Assembly (NCBI GenBank): GCA_964371695.1
Contig: CAYJOG010000041.1
Coordinates: 1-9,207 of the forward strand
Source: CAYJOG01 sp964371695 [NCBI: uncultured bacterium]
GTDB lineage: Bacteria > CAYJOG01
DNA length: 9,207 nt
Direction: 5' to 3'
The stretch's first letter is position 1, and every line of letters begins with the position of its first letter. Position numbers and translations under genes: made by a program. Positions 1-5,900 of the stretch are shown here, in pieces. The notes beneath the pieces were generated by a model. It saw nothing but the letters and a program-made list of their open reading frames with translations. It was not told where the DNA came from and searched no databases.

Positions 1-43
1 TTCAGGAGGAACTTTTGAAACAATCCTGTGGGCCGGAGGTGTT

Positions 44-74
44 CGCGGCGCAAGCAGGCTTTGCCTGCGCCGCG
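44..74. repeat. Stem-loop, 9-bp perfect arms
   Basis: CGCGGCGCA (44-52) is the exact reverse complement of TGCGCCGCG (66-74), around a 13-nt loop. A competing inner hairpin, GCAGGC (54-59) with GCCTGC (63-68), could form instead. It is the first of a run of stem-loops reaching to position 312. Neither side carries a T-run, so it does not look like a terminator. Confidence 0.6.
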
Positions 75-84
75 CCGGGCCGCA

Positions 85-103
85 GCCGTTCACGATGAAC
101 GGC
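85..103. repeat. Stem-loop, 8-bp perfect arms
   Basis: GCCGTTCA (85-92) pairs exactly with TGAACGGC (96-103) across a 3-nt CGA loop. It lies between the 44-74 stem-loop and the 116-153 terminator-like hairpin. It belongs to the same palindrome cluster. Confidence 0.6.
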
Positions 104-115
104 AAGGCCATTAAA

Positions 116-153
116 ACCAATGAACATTCCTGCTGTTTTGAATGTTCATTGGT
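116..153 (-). terminator. Probable Rho-independent terminator for the CX13C gene
   Basis: ACCAATGAACATTC (116-129) and GAATGTTCATTGGT (140-153) are perfect 14-bp arms around a 10-nt loop. Read on the minus strand, the hairpin starts one base after the TAA of the gene ending at 155 and runs straight into a short TTTTAAT tract. Position and T-run suit an intrinsic terminator for that gene. The stem is AT-rich and the T-run short, so efficiency is uncertain. The hairpin also belongs to the palindrome cluster, so the terminator role could be incidental. Confidence 0.5.
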
Positions 154-154
154 A

Positions 155-1135
155 TTAAAAGTAGTCAAAAAACTTGCAAAACAGGCTCTTGCGGTCAGGG
201 ATGACCGCACCCGAAAACCGAAACTTTGAAAAAGTTGAGGTTTTCGCCCCGCAAGGGGGCTGTGCCCCCGCCAGCGGGTAGGTTTTAAAAGTCCACGACG
301 GACTTTTAAAACAGGTTCTAAGGTTTTTCGTTGAGCAGGGCCTGATAAAAACAGTAATAAAATCCGCCCCGGCAATCCCAATAAATTTTTTGCCCGGCCC
401 CCGCAGGCCAGAAACACGGTGGTGGGGCAACTTGGGGGTGTCCGGCGGCTGAAACCGGCGGATGCGTTCGGCCTGCACCTGAAGGCAGGCCACAAAAGAC
501 TCCCGGTCGTCGCCCGCCAGCCGATCGCAGTGGTTCTTGGCCCTGGAGCGGTCTGGTTCGGGCACACCATCCAGCAGGTTGGGTGGAATCCTTCGCAGGG
601 CGGTGAGTTGCGCCACCATGCAGGTTTTGATTTTTTCCGTTTGACCCGCATAGGTTTCCAGGCAGTGTTGCTCTATCCGCGCCAGTTCGGCGTCGGGTGG
701 GGGCACGGGTTTGGGTTTGGGCGGCAGCCGCACACGGTTGCTCAGTTGTTGGCGTTTTTTGTTGGCGCAGGCAGCCAGTTCGCCGGGTTTCTGGGCATAC
801 CACCGGCTGCACAGGCCCATGGCCGCTTCCATCAGCAGGTTCCCCAAGGGTTGGGGGGGCGTGTTTTTGCGGGGAGCGTGGCTTTTGGTCCATTGGGTGG
901 AAAACTGCTTGACCGCCTTGGGGCTTAACCCCAGGCCGCACACCATCACGCGGGCAGAGCCGGACACGTCCTTGACGGGGGGCAGGGTGATCCAGCAAGG
1001 TGCAGGAATGGGGCGGGGCTTGGTCATGGCCCTTGCGCCTGCGTCAGACGACCCCAGGGCAAAACACAGGGCCAGGAAACAGCAGCATTTTTTGAAGACC
1101 GAGGGCACGGTAAGTGATTTTACCGTAGAACTCAT
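155..1135 (-). CDS. Secreted protein with three CX13C repeats, unknown function
   Basis: No family is recognised. The 326-residue product starts with a probable Sec signal peptide: basic VFKK, then a Cys/Leu/Ala-rich core at about 17-30 and possible cleavage after AGARA near residue 36. Three repeats follow, each with two cysteines exactly 13 residues apart (C109/C123, C158/C172, C203/C217), charged helical sequence, then a PP pair 14-17 residues on. An earlier pair, C47 and C66, lies in a Pro-rich stretch; another Pro/Lys linker separates repeats 1 and 2. Disulfide-pinned helical hairpins in the periplasm are inferred. The start is supported by GGAGG 10 nt upstream. Residues from about 268 on are encoded by stem-loop DNA and do not look like the rest, so the original protein may have ended earlier. 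The gene follows flgK on the same strand after 176 nt; a flagellar role is unproven. Confidence 0.65.
   Translation of the reverse strand: MSSTVKSLTVPSVFKKCCCFLALCFALGSSDAGARAMTKPRPIPAPCWITLPPVKDVSGSARVMVCGLGLSPKAVKQFSTQWTKSHAPRKNTPPQPLGNLLMEAAMGLCSRWYAQKPGELAACANKKRQQLSNRVRLPPKPKPVPPPDAELARIEQHCLETYAGQTEKIKTCMVAQLTALRRIPPNLLDGVPEPDRSRAKNHCDRLAGDDRESFVACLQVQAERIRRFQPPDTPKLPHHRVSGLRGPGKKFIGIAGADFITVFIRPCSTKNLRTCFKSPSWTFKTYPLAGAQPPCGAKTSTFSKFRFSGAVIPDRKSLFCKFFDYF
190..312. repeat. Cluster of four perfect stem-loops inside the 3' end of the CX13C gene
   Basis: Four hairpins follow one another: TGCGGTCA (190-197) with TGACCGCA (202-209); CGAAAACC (212-219) with GGTTTTCG (239-246), enclosing AACTTT (222-227) and AAAGTT (231-236); GGGGGC (255-260) with GCCCCC (264-269); and GTTTTAAAAGTCC (282-294) with GGACTTTTAAAAC (300-312). 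A near-identical 12-mer, AAAACAGGYTCT, occurs at 178-189 and 308-319 in direct orientation, 130 bp apart and bracketing the cluster. This density is typical of extragenic palindromic repeat elements and not of coding sequence, though the minus-strand frame stays open through it. Confidence 0.7.
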
Positions 1136-1138
1136 CTC

Positions 1139-1160
1139 ATAAATCCCTCCATGGATTTAT
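1139..1160 (-). promoter_or_regulatory. Ribosome binding site of the CX13C gene in a hairpin loop
   Basis: On the minus strand, ATAAATCC and GGATTTAT form a perfect 8-bp stem whose 6-nt loop, ATGGAG, holds part of the Shine-Dalgarno GGAGG; the rest is in the stem. GGAGG lies 10 nt before the chosen ATG at 1135. It lies only 5 nt before an earlier ATG at 1140, which opens a two-codon frame (ATG AGA TGA) whose stop overlaps the real start. The hairpin could modulate initiation; this is inferred from sequence alone. Confidence 0.4.
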
Positions 1161-1168
1161 TCGATCGC

Positions 1169-1195
1169 CGTGGGCGGAAATGAATTCCGCCCACG
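1169..1195. repeat. Stem-loop, 11-bp perfect arms
   Basis: CGTGGGCGGAA (1169-1179) and TTCCGCCCACG (1185-1195) are exact reverse complements around a 5-nt loop. It lies in the untranslated stretch between flgK and the CX13C gene. No T-run follows on either strand, so it is not a standard terminator, although a GC-rich stem here could stall transcription or protect an mRNA 3' end. Confidence 0.6.
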
Positions 1196-1203
1196 AGCGC
1201 GGA

Positions 1204-1231
1204 AACCTGCGGGTTTTTAAACCCTCCGGTT
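1204..1231. repeat. Stem-loop with inner 6-bp and outer 4-bp arms
   Basis: GGGTTT (1211-1216) pairs with AAACCC (1219-1224) across two bases. After a 3-by-3 internal loop, AACC (1204-1207) pairs with GGTT (1228-1231). It is part of the inverted-repeat array downstream of flgK. On the plus strand a short TTTTC follows, so a weak plus-strand terminator is conceivable. Confidence 0.4.
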
Positions 1232-1236
1232 TTCGG

Positions 1237-1257
1237 GGCAGGCCATCCAGGCCTGCC
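1237..1257. repeat. Stem-loop, 8-bp perfect arms
   Basis: GGCAGGCC (1237-1244) and GGCCTGCC (1250-1257) are exact reverse complements with a 5-nt loop. The stem abuts the next inverted repeat, which starts at 1258. Two back-to-back hairpins without spacing resemble the paired palindromes of REP/BIME-type intergenic elements. Confidence 0.6.
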
Positions 1258-1293
1258 AGAAGCCATCTCTTTGACATTTATGAGATGGCTTCT
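1258..1293. repeat. 12-bp perfect inverted repeat just downstream of flgK
   Basis: AGAAGCCATCTC (1258-1269) and GAGATGGCTTCT (1282-1293) are exact reverse complements around a 12-nt loop, starting 19 bp past the flgK stop. A strong hairpin here could end or stabilise the flagellar transcript. There is no T-run on the minus strand, so a Rho-independent terminator is not supported. The arm sequence AGAAnnCATCTC occurs again at 1126-1137. Confidence 0.6.
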
Positions 1294-1305
1294 ACAACCG
1301 TTCAA
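1277..1305 (-). promoter_or_regulatory. Weak sigma-70-like promoter candidate for the CX13C gene
   Basis: On the minus strand, TTGAAC (1305-1300) and CATAAA (1282-1277) are separated by 17 nt, each matching four of six consensus bases. It would give the CX13C gene its own transcript with a leader of about 130 nt. The -10 region lies partly within the 1258-1293 inverted repeat. The match is modest, and read-through from the flagellar operon is an alternative. Confidence 0.25.
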
Positions 1306-1311
1306 GTCGGA

Positions 1312-3747
1312 TTACCGGCCCACAATGCCCATGCGCAGGATGATGGTTTCCAGCATTTCGTCGGTAACAGTGACAAAACGGGCCGCAGCGTTGTAGGACT
1401 TCTGCACTTCGATCATGTGGGTCAGTTCTTCGTCCAGGTTCACACCGCTGATTTCTTCGCGCCGGTTCAGGAACTCCTGAAGGATGAGCGTGTTGTTGGC
1501 CAGAGACTTTTGCGCGGCCTGAGAGTCCAGGCCCAGTTCGGCGATGGTGCTGTTGAAAAAGGTGGTGTAGGTGGAGGTGTGTTTGACCGAGAGGGATTGA
1601 TCCTTGACGCCGGAAAGTTTCAGGTCATTTTGCAGGCGGGCGATTTCAACGGCGATCACGTTGTCGCCGGGCAGGTTGGCGAAAGACGGCGCAGCGGCGA
1701 TTTTGTTCACGTCCGACTGGATTTCATCGGCCACCCGCAGGCGGCTGGCGGCGTCGGAATCGTGGCTGGTGAGGGTGGTGACCGACTGCATCAAACCGGC
1801 AGCGGTGAAAAAATCTTTTTGTCCGCCACCGCTCAGTTGGGTTTGCCGCATGTAAAGCGCGTTGCCGTTCTGATTGAGAATCGCCACACCCGCCGCCGTG
1901 AGGGTGACATCGCCCGTGTTCACGTTCAGTGTGAAATCCCGCCCATCCACCAGGGTGACGTCGTTGGGAATGTGACCCGCCCGGAAGGTAACGCTTTCGG
2001 GCACAATGGCGTTGGTGGCCGGGTTGAGTGGCACAACCGGCGGCACCATGGCGAACAGGTTAAAGGTGGTGTTGGCTGGGGGAGACTGGCGCACATAAAG
2101 CGTGTTGCCATTGGAGGCCAGCAGGGTGGTGCCGGAGGCCGTGAGGGCAATGTCGCCGGTAGCGACGTTGAGGGTGTAGTCAGTGCCCTGTTTCAGTTCC
2201 ACACTGGCAGGCAAACCGCCTGTGCTGAGGGAGATGTTGGCGGCGGTGAGCGGCAGGCCGGGATAGTCCAGCAGCGCAAGGCCCACCAGGTTCACGGGCA
2301 CGCCGGTGCCGGGCACACCGCCAAACGCCGCCACAATATCGCCCGGCGGTGTCACATCGCCAATGGGGCCAAACTCGATGATCTGCTGTTGCAGTGCGTC
2401 GCCCCGGATGACGATGCGCCCGGCCTCGACATCAAAAAAAGCTTCCACGTTGGCTTGGCTTTCAAGCGCGCTCAGCACGTCGCGGATGGTGGTGGTGGTG
2501 GGGTCGCCGATGGCGATGTTGATGGTTTCGGTGGTGGTGGCGCTGTTGACCAGTTTGGTTTTGTTGATGGTGAGGGTGTTGAACCCGGAGATGCCCTGGC
2601 TGGAAAGCAGGGTGTTGGTGGTGATGGGGGGGTTCTGCGGGAACTGTTCTGTGCCGGTGTTGGTGTGCCGCCAGGTGGGGCTGAGCACGCCGGTGAGGGG
2701 AATCACCACTTTGTCGTCTGCGAAAAAGTTGAGGCGGGTGGTGCCATCCAGGCCAAAGCCCCGGCTGTGTACGCTGTTCACACCGGTGATCAGGGTTTCC
2801 ACAAACTCGTCCAGGCGGTCCAGCACTTCGGGCACCACCACGTCGCGCACCTGGATGTGGCCTCCCAACTCACCCGATACGGGCTTGACGGCGTTGAGGT
2901 TGTCCTCGCTGACGATCTTGCTGAAAATGGCGGTTTTTTCGTTGCGGGTGGCGGCGATGGTCTGGTTGGTGCTTTGGGCTTCGGTGAAGAGCTTGAACTG
3001 GTGATCGTTGCGCACCAGGGTGGTGCCAGAGCCGGTGAGCACGGCGATCTGCCCCTGCTCGGTGTTCAACACCTGCACCTCCAGCAGTTTGGAGAGGTCG
3101 TCCACCAGTACGTCGCGTTTGTCGTAGAGGTCGTTGGGATTGTCGTTGTGGTTGACCGCCTTGACGATTTTCTGGTTCAGGTCGGCGATTTCAAAGCTGA
3201 TTCGGTTGACGTTGTTCACCTTCTGTTTCATCTGGGTGTCGGCGTCAATCTGAATCTGGCGGATGTTGTAGTTCACCTGCTGGATAGTGTCCACCAGCGT
3301 GTTGGAGACTTCGCGCAACGCGGTGCGCACGGCGATGTTCTCCGGCTGTTTGGTGAGTTCGTGCCAACTGTTGAAAAAATTGTTGAGCGCGGTGCTGATG
3401 CCTTCGTCGCCCGGCTCGTTGAACACCGACTCGATTTGCCGCAGGGTGGTGGCCATCACGTCGTCGTTTCCTGTGCCATGGTTGGTGCGGCGCACCTGGG
3501 TGTCGATGAACACATCGCGGATGCGGATGACGTCGGTGATGGTGACGCCGGTGCCAATCTGGCCGGGGCTGTAAAGCCGTGTGAGATCAGAAGGATAAAG
3601 CGGCGTGGTAGAGGCGGTGCCCGCACGCTGGCGGGAATAACCCGGCGTGGAGGCGTTGCTCACGTTGTGGCCAATGGTGTCCTGCTCGCGCTGGTGGGTT
3701 TGCAGCGCGCGTTTGCCGGTTTCGAGTCCAAAAAAGGTGCTGCGCAT
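1312..3747 (-). CDS. flgK: Flagellar hook-associated protein 1 (hook-filament junction)
   Basis: FlgK is exported through the flagellar secretion system and forms the first junction ring between hook and filament. The N-terminus (about 1-45) carries the rod/hook family signature, including GHNVSNASTPGYSRQR. FlgK blocks follow: GDEGISTALNNFFNSWHEL near 113-131 and NDLYDKRDVLVDDLSKLL near 205-222. The C-terminus (751-811) is a typical axial coiled-coil end. At 811 residues it is far longer than enterobacterial FlgK (about 550). The extra length lies mainly in a beta-rich central region of about 400-690, which contains two copies of a 46-residue module. No cysteine was seen. A strong Shine-Dalgarno (AAGGAGGG, 3762-3755) sits 8 nt before the ATG and overlaps the end of flgN, so translation is probably coupled. 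The expected partner gene flgL does not follow. Confidence 0.97.
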   Translation of the reverse strand: MRSTFFGLETGKRALQTHQREQDTIGHNVSNASTPGYSRQRAGTASTTPLYPSDLTRLYSPGQIGTGVTITDVIRIRDVFIDTQVRRTNHGTGNDDVMATTLRQIESVFNEPGDEGISTALNNFFNSWHELTKQPENIAVRTALREVSNTLVDTIQQVNYNIRQIQIDADTQMKQKVNNVNRISFEIADLNQKIVKAVNHNDNPNDLYDKRDVLVDDLSKLLEVQVLNTEQGQIAVLTGSGTTLVRNDHQFKLFTEAQSTNQTIAATRNEKTAIFSKIVSEDNLNAVKPVSGELGGHIQVRDVVVPEVLDRLDEFVETLITGVNSVHSRGFGLDGTTRLNFFADDKVVIPLTGVLSPTWRHTNTGTEQFPQNPPITTNTLLSSQGISGFNTLTINKTKLVNSATTTETINIAIGDPTTTTIRDVLSALESQANVEAFFDVEAGRIVIRGDALQQQIIEFGPIGDVTPPGDIVAAFGGVPGTGVPVNLVGLALLDYPGLPLTAANISLSTGGLPASVELKQGTDYTLNVATGDIALTASGTTLLASNGNTLYVRQSPPANTTFNLFAMVPPVVPLNPATNAIVPESVTFRAGHIPNDVTLVDGRDFTLNVNTGDVTLTAAGVAILNQNGNALYMRQTQLSGGGQKDFFTAAGLMQSVTTLTSHDSDAASRLRVADEIQSDVNKIAAAPSFANLPGDNVIAVEIARLQNDLKLSGVKDQSLSVKHTSTYTTFFNSTIAELGLDSQAAQKSLANNTLILQEFLNRREEISGVNLDEELTHMIEVQKSYNAAARFVTVTDEMLETIILRMGIVGR
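1843..2223 (-). repeat. Duplicated 46-residue module inside FlgK
   Basis: FlgK residues 509-554 (coding 2223-2086) and 590-635 (coding 1980-1843) align without gaps at 25 of 46 identical positions. Shared anchors are DYTLNVATGDIALTA versus DFTLNVNTGDVTLTA and GNTLYVRQ versus GNALYMRQ. The period is 81 residues. The connecting sequence is not similar between copies. Each copy reads as alternating beta-strand sequence. An old internal duplication in the outward-facing domain is the simplest explanation. Confidence 0.85.
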
Positions 3748-3750
3748 CGG

Positions 3751-4218
3751 TTAACCCTCCTTGTCCACAGACAGGCCGGGCGGCGCCATGGGTTTTCCCT
3801 GGCGGGTGTAGGTGAGGGCCATTTTTTTGGGAGACACCGCGCCGAGCTGGGCCTGGATGTAAGACAGACCTTCGCGCAGCAGCAGGGTGTTGGCCTCCTG
3901 CATGTCCTTGAGGGTTTTTACCAACTGGCTGATGCGGGCAAAGCGCCCGGTGAGGCCTTCGCGGCGGCTGGGTTCGGCTTGCAGGATGTATTGGCTCATG
4001 GAGAGTTCCACCTTGCCCTCCTGGGCCAGCAGCGCCATGCGCTCGGCTTCGGTGGCGGCCAGTTCCTGCTGGGCGACAGAAAGCCGCTCCATGGCCACGG
4101 TGAGGTCTTCGTGGCGGTTGTGGATGACGGCGTGTTGCAGCGCCTCGCTGGCGCTCAGGAGCGCCTCGAACTGTTCGATCTGCACGTCCAGCAAATTTTC
4201 AAGACTTTTACCGGGCAT
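3751..4218 (-). CDS. flgN: FlgN-like flagellar export chaperone
   Basis: FlgN is a small cytoplasmic chaperone that binds the C-termini of FlgK and FlgL and guides them to the export gate. The 155-residue product is of family size and almost wholly helical, with long charged amphipathic stretches (about 5-65 and 85-127). The ending fits the FlgN pattern: NTLLLREGLSYIQAQL near 110-125, then an LTYTRQG segment and a loose tail. Position supports the call, as it sits directly before its usual client gene flgK, whose Shine-Dalgarno overlaps the flgN stop. The ATG at 4218 overlaps the end of flgJ by 11 nt and is preceded by AAGGTG at close spacing. FlgN sequences diverge widely, so the call leans on context and helical pattern. 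Confidence 0.85.
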   Translation of the reverse strand: MPGKSLENLLDVQIEQFEALLSASEALQHAVIHNRHEDLTVAMERLSVAQQELAATEAERMALLAQEGKVELSMSQYILQAEPSRREGLTGRFARISQLVKTLKDMQEANTLLLREGLSYIQAQLGAVSPKKMALTYTRQGKPMAPPGLSVDKEG

Positions 4219-4744
4219 CGTTCACCTTTTCGTCCATGTTGAGGGGAACTTGAGTGTTTCCAAAAACGGCAGTCGTCTGTTCAGGCGTCAAACCGCCCTG
4301 GGCCGCCAGGGGGGCCAGTTGTTCCAGCATCATGTCGCCCAGGCCCAGACCGCCCCCTTTGGCGGCTTCTTCACCCAATTGGTCATACATCATGCTGCGA
4401 AAGACCTCTTCGGCGAACCCGCCGTCCAGCAGGCCGCCTTTGGGCACGGTTTTCTGCATTTCTTTAAAGAGCATGGACAAAAAGAAACCTTCCATCATGG
4501 AGGCGGCTTTTTTCACGTCCTCCGGCGAGTTCTTTTTGGGGCCAAGCGCGATGCCCTTGTCGGGGGGCAGGGGAAGACCCAGGGGATTGGGGTCTGATTT
4601 TGCGCCGTTGAGTGAGTTCAGCTTTTTGGATTTGAAGGGCAGGCCCTGGCCCGGCGGCGTGAGGGGAATGCCCCTTTGGAGGGGAATCGCCTGGTGGGGG
4701 GCAGGCGTGGGCGGCAAACCCGGAAGGGGAGGGAGAGGGTTCAT
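4208..4744 (-). CDS. flgJ: Rod assembly protein FlgJ, single-domain form
   Basis: FlgJ acts in the periplasm as the rod cap, helping FlgF and FlgG subunits polymerise. The first ~75 of 178 residues are Pro/Gly-rich and probably disordered. The rod-binding domain follows (about 75-150), shown by AASMMEGFFLSMLFKEMQK, GGFAEEVFRSMMYDQL and the glycine-rich GGGLGLGDMMLEQL. The C-terminal peptidoglycan hydrolase domain of enterobacterial FlgJ (about 313 aa) is absent, so a separate lytic enzyme must open the wall; this architecture is common outside gammaproteobacteria. The ATG at 4744 lies two bases after the flgI stop (TGACCATG). A GTG two codons upstream (4750) overlaps that stop and is an alternative start. 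No clear Shine-Dalgarno was seen, so coupling to flgI is likely. The 3' end overlaps flgN. Confidence 0.94.
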   Translation of the reverse strand: MNPLPPLPGLPPTPAPHQAIPLQRGIPLTPPGQGLPFKSKKLNSLNGAKSDPNPLGLPLPPDKGIALGPKKNSPEDVKKAASMMEGFFLSMLFKEMQKTVPKGGLLDGGFAEEVFRSMMYDQLGEEAAKGGGLGLGDMMLEQLAPLAAQGGLTPEQTTAVFGNTQVPLNMDEKVNDAR

Positions 4745-4746
4745 GG

Positions 4747-5898
4747 TCACATCATCTTGATTTCGGCATTAAGCGCCCCGGCGGCTTTCAGCGCCTGCAG
4801 AATCGCCACCACGTCTTTGGGGGTGACGCCGAGCTGGTTGAGCAGTTCCACCAGTTCGCGGGTGCTCACGGCCCGTTTGCCGTTGGAACGCAGGCTCATG
4901 AGATATTCGTGGCGGGGTTCTTTTTCTTTGTTCATGGCATTGGAGGCCGTGGCGCTGCCGGAGAGGTCCTCGGCCCCCATGGCAGACAACTCTGGGGTTT
5001 TGTCCACCGTGGCGCTGTCTTCTTCGATGGTGATGGACAGGGTGCCGTGGGCGATGGTGACGGGCTGAATATCCATGTCGCCGCCGATCACGATGGTGCC
5101 GGTGCGTTCGTTGATGACAATCTGGGCCCGTGCGTCGGCGCTGATTTCGAGGGCTTCGAGGTGGGCGATGAATTTTACGGCGTGGCCCTTGTAGGTTTCG
5201 GGCATCAGCGTGACGATGGTGCCCATGTCCACCGCCATGGCGGTGTCGGGGCCAAAGGCCTGATTGATGGCGTTTTCCACCCGTTCGGCGGTGGTGAAAT
5301 CTGCCTTGTGCAGCACCACGCTCACGGTCTGGTTCTTGGCCACTTCCATGGGCACAGCCCGCTCTACAAAGGCCCCTCCCGGCAGGTTGGCGGTGGTGCG
5401 CACGTTGCCCGCGCCCCGCTGCTGCCGCTTGGTGCGGTCCACGCCCCCCAGACTCACCGCGCCCTGGGCCACGGCATAAATCTTGCCGTTGGCGGCCTGC
5501 ATGGGGGTTTGCAGCAGTGTGCCGCCGTCGAGACTTTCCGCGTCGCCAATGCTGCTCACGGTGATGTCCAGCCGGTCGCCGGGCCGGGCAAAGGGGGGCA
5601 ACTCGGCGGTCACCATCACCGCCGCCACGTTGCCCGCAGCCAGATCAGTAGAAGGCACGTTCAGCCCCAGGCGGTTCACCAGATTGGTCATCATCTGTCG
5701 GGTGACGGAAAGGTCCTGGTCGCCGGTGTCATCCAGCCCCACCACCAGACCCAGGCCATAAAGCTGGTTGCCGCGCACACCTTCCACACGGGCGAGGTCT
5801 TTGATGCGCATGGCGGCCATGGCGGGGGGCTGCAGCATCAGGGCGGCGCAAAACCCCAGCAAAAGGACTTTCAGGAATATGGGTTTGAGTTGGGTCAT
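4747..5898 (-). CDS. flgI: Flagellar P-ring protein
   Basis: FlgI is secreted to the periplasm, where with FlgA's help it forms the P ring, the rod bushing in the peptidoglycan layer. The 383-residue product begins with a signal peptide (hydrophobic FLKVLLLGFCAALML, cleavage near PAMA-A). The family start RIKDLARVEGVRGNQL and GLVVGLDDTGDQD follow, then GGTLLQTPMQAANGKIYAVAQGAVS and the conserved NERTGTIVIGG. It ends in a typical helical tail, VVAILQALKAAGALNAEI. The only cysteine is inside the signal peptide, so the mature protein cannot form the disulfide known in enteric FlgI. A hydrophilic stretch near 295-330 replaces the variable loop before the C-terminal helices. The ATG at 5898 sits two bases after the flgH stop (TGACCATG); a TTG at 5904 is a less likely start. 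With no Shine-Dalgarno, translation is probably coupled to flgH. Confidence 0.98.
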   Translation of the reverse strand: MTQLKPIFLKVLLLGFCAALMLQPPAMAAMRIKDLARVEGVRGNQLYGLGLVVGLDDTGDQDLSVTRQMMTNLVNRLGLNVPSTDLAAGNVAAVMVTAELPPFARPGDRLDITVSSIGDAESLDGGTLLQTPMQAANGKIYAVAQGAVSLGGVDRTKRQQRGAGNVRTTANLPGGAFVERAVPMEVAKNQTVSVVLHKADFTTAERVENAINQAFGPDTAMAVDMGTIVTLMPETYKGHAVKFIAHLEALEISADARAQIVINERTGTIVIGGDMDIQPVTIAHGTLSITIEEDSATVDKTPELSAMGAEDLSGSATASNAMNKEKEPRHEYLMSLRSNGKRAVSTRELVELLNQLGVTPKDVVAILQALKAAGALNAEIKMM

Positions 5899-5900
5899 GG

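Larger units (their letters stand above)
1125..1295. repeat. 171-bp element with 20-bp imperfect terminal inverted repeats
   Basis: The left end (1125-1144, beginning GTAGAA) and right end (1276-1295, ending TTCTAC) are reverse complements at 18 of 20 positions. They include a perfect 12-bp core, ATTTATGAGATG when read outward from the right copy. Between them lie further perfect inverted repeats (1139-1160, 1169-1195, 1204-1231, 1237-1257). The block fills most of the flgK to CX13C-gene gap and its left end covers that gene's start codon. It could be a small non-autonomous (MITE-like) element or a regulatory array. No target-site duplication was seen. Confidence 0.45.

Noticed and set aside
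2-229. A plus-strand frame open from the window edge, with an internal ATG at 95 and a stop at 227-229, encoding a short tail with three closely spaced cysteines
   Set aside because: It runs through four perfect stem-loops and collides with the minus-strand gene and its terminator. It is more likely translation of the repeat element, though it could be the C-terminus of a gene starting outside the window.
318-998. A 226-codon minus-strand frame overlapping the CX13C gene
   Set aside because: It lacks a signal peptide, repeats and ribosome site. The overlapping frame has all three, including exact cysteine spacing.
419-1142. Plus-strand frames (419-928, 697-912, 711-1142) across the CX13C gene
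   Set aside because: Composition is typical of antisense shadow and no family feature is visible.
1180-4242. A 1020-codon open frame on the plus strand, antisense to flgK and flgN
   Set aside because: It is the mirror of high-GC coding sequence, rich in G, V, H and Q runs with no domain, and lies over unmistakable flgK and flgN frames.
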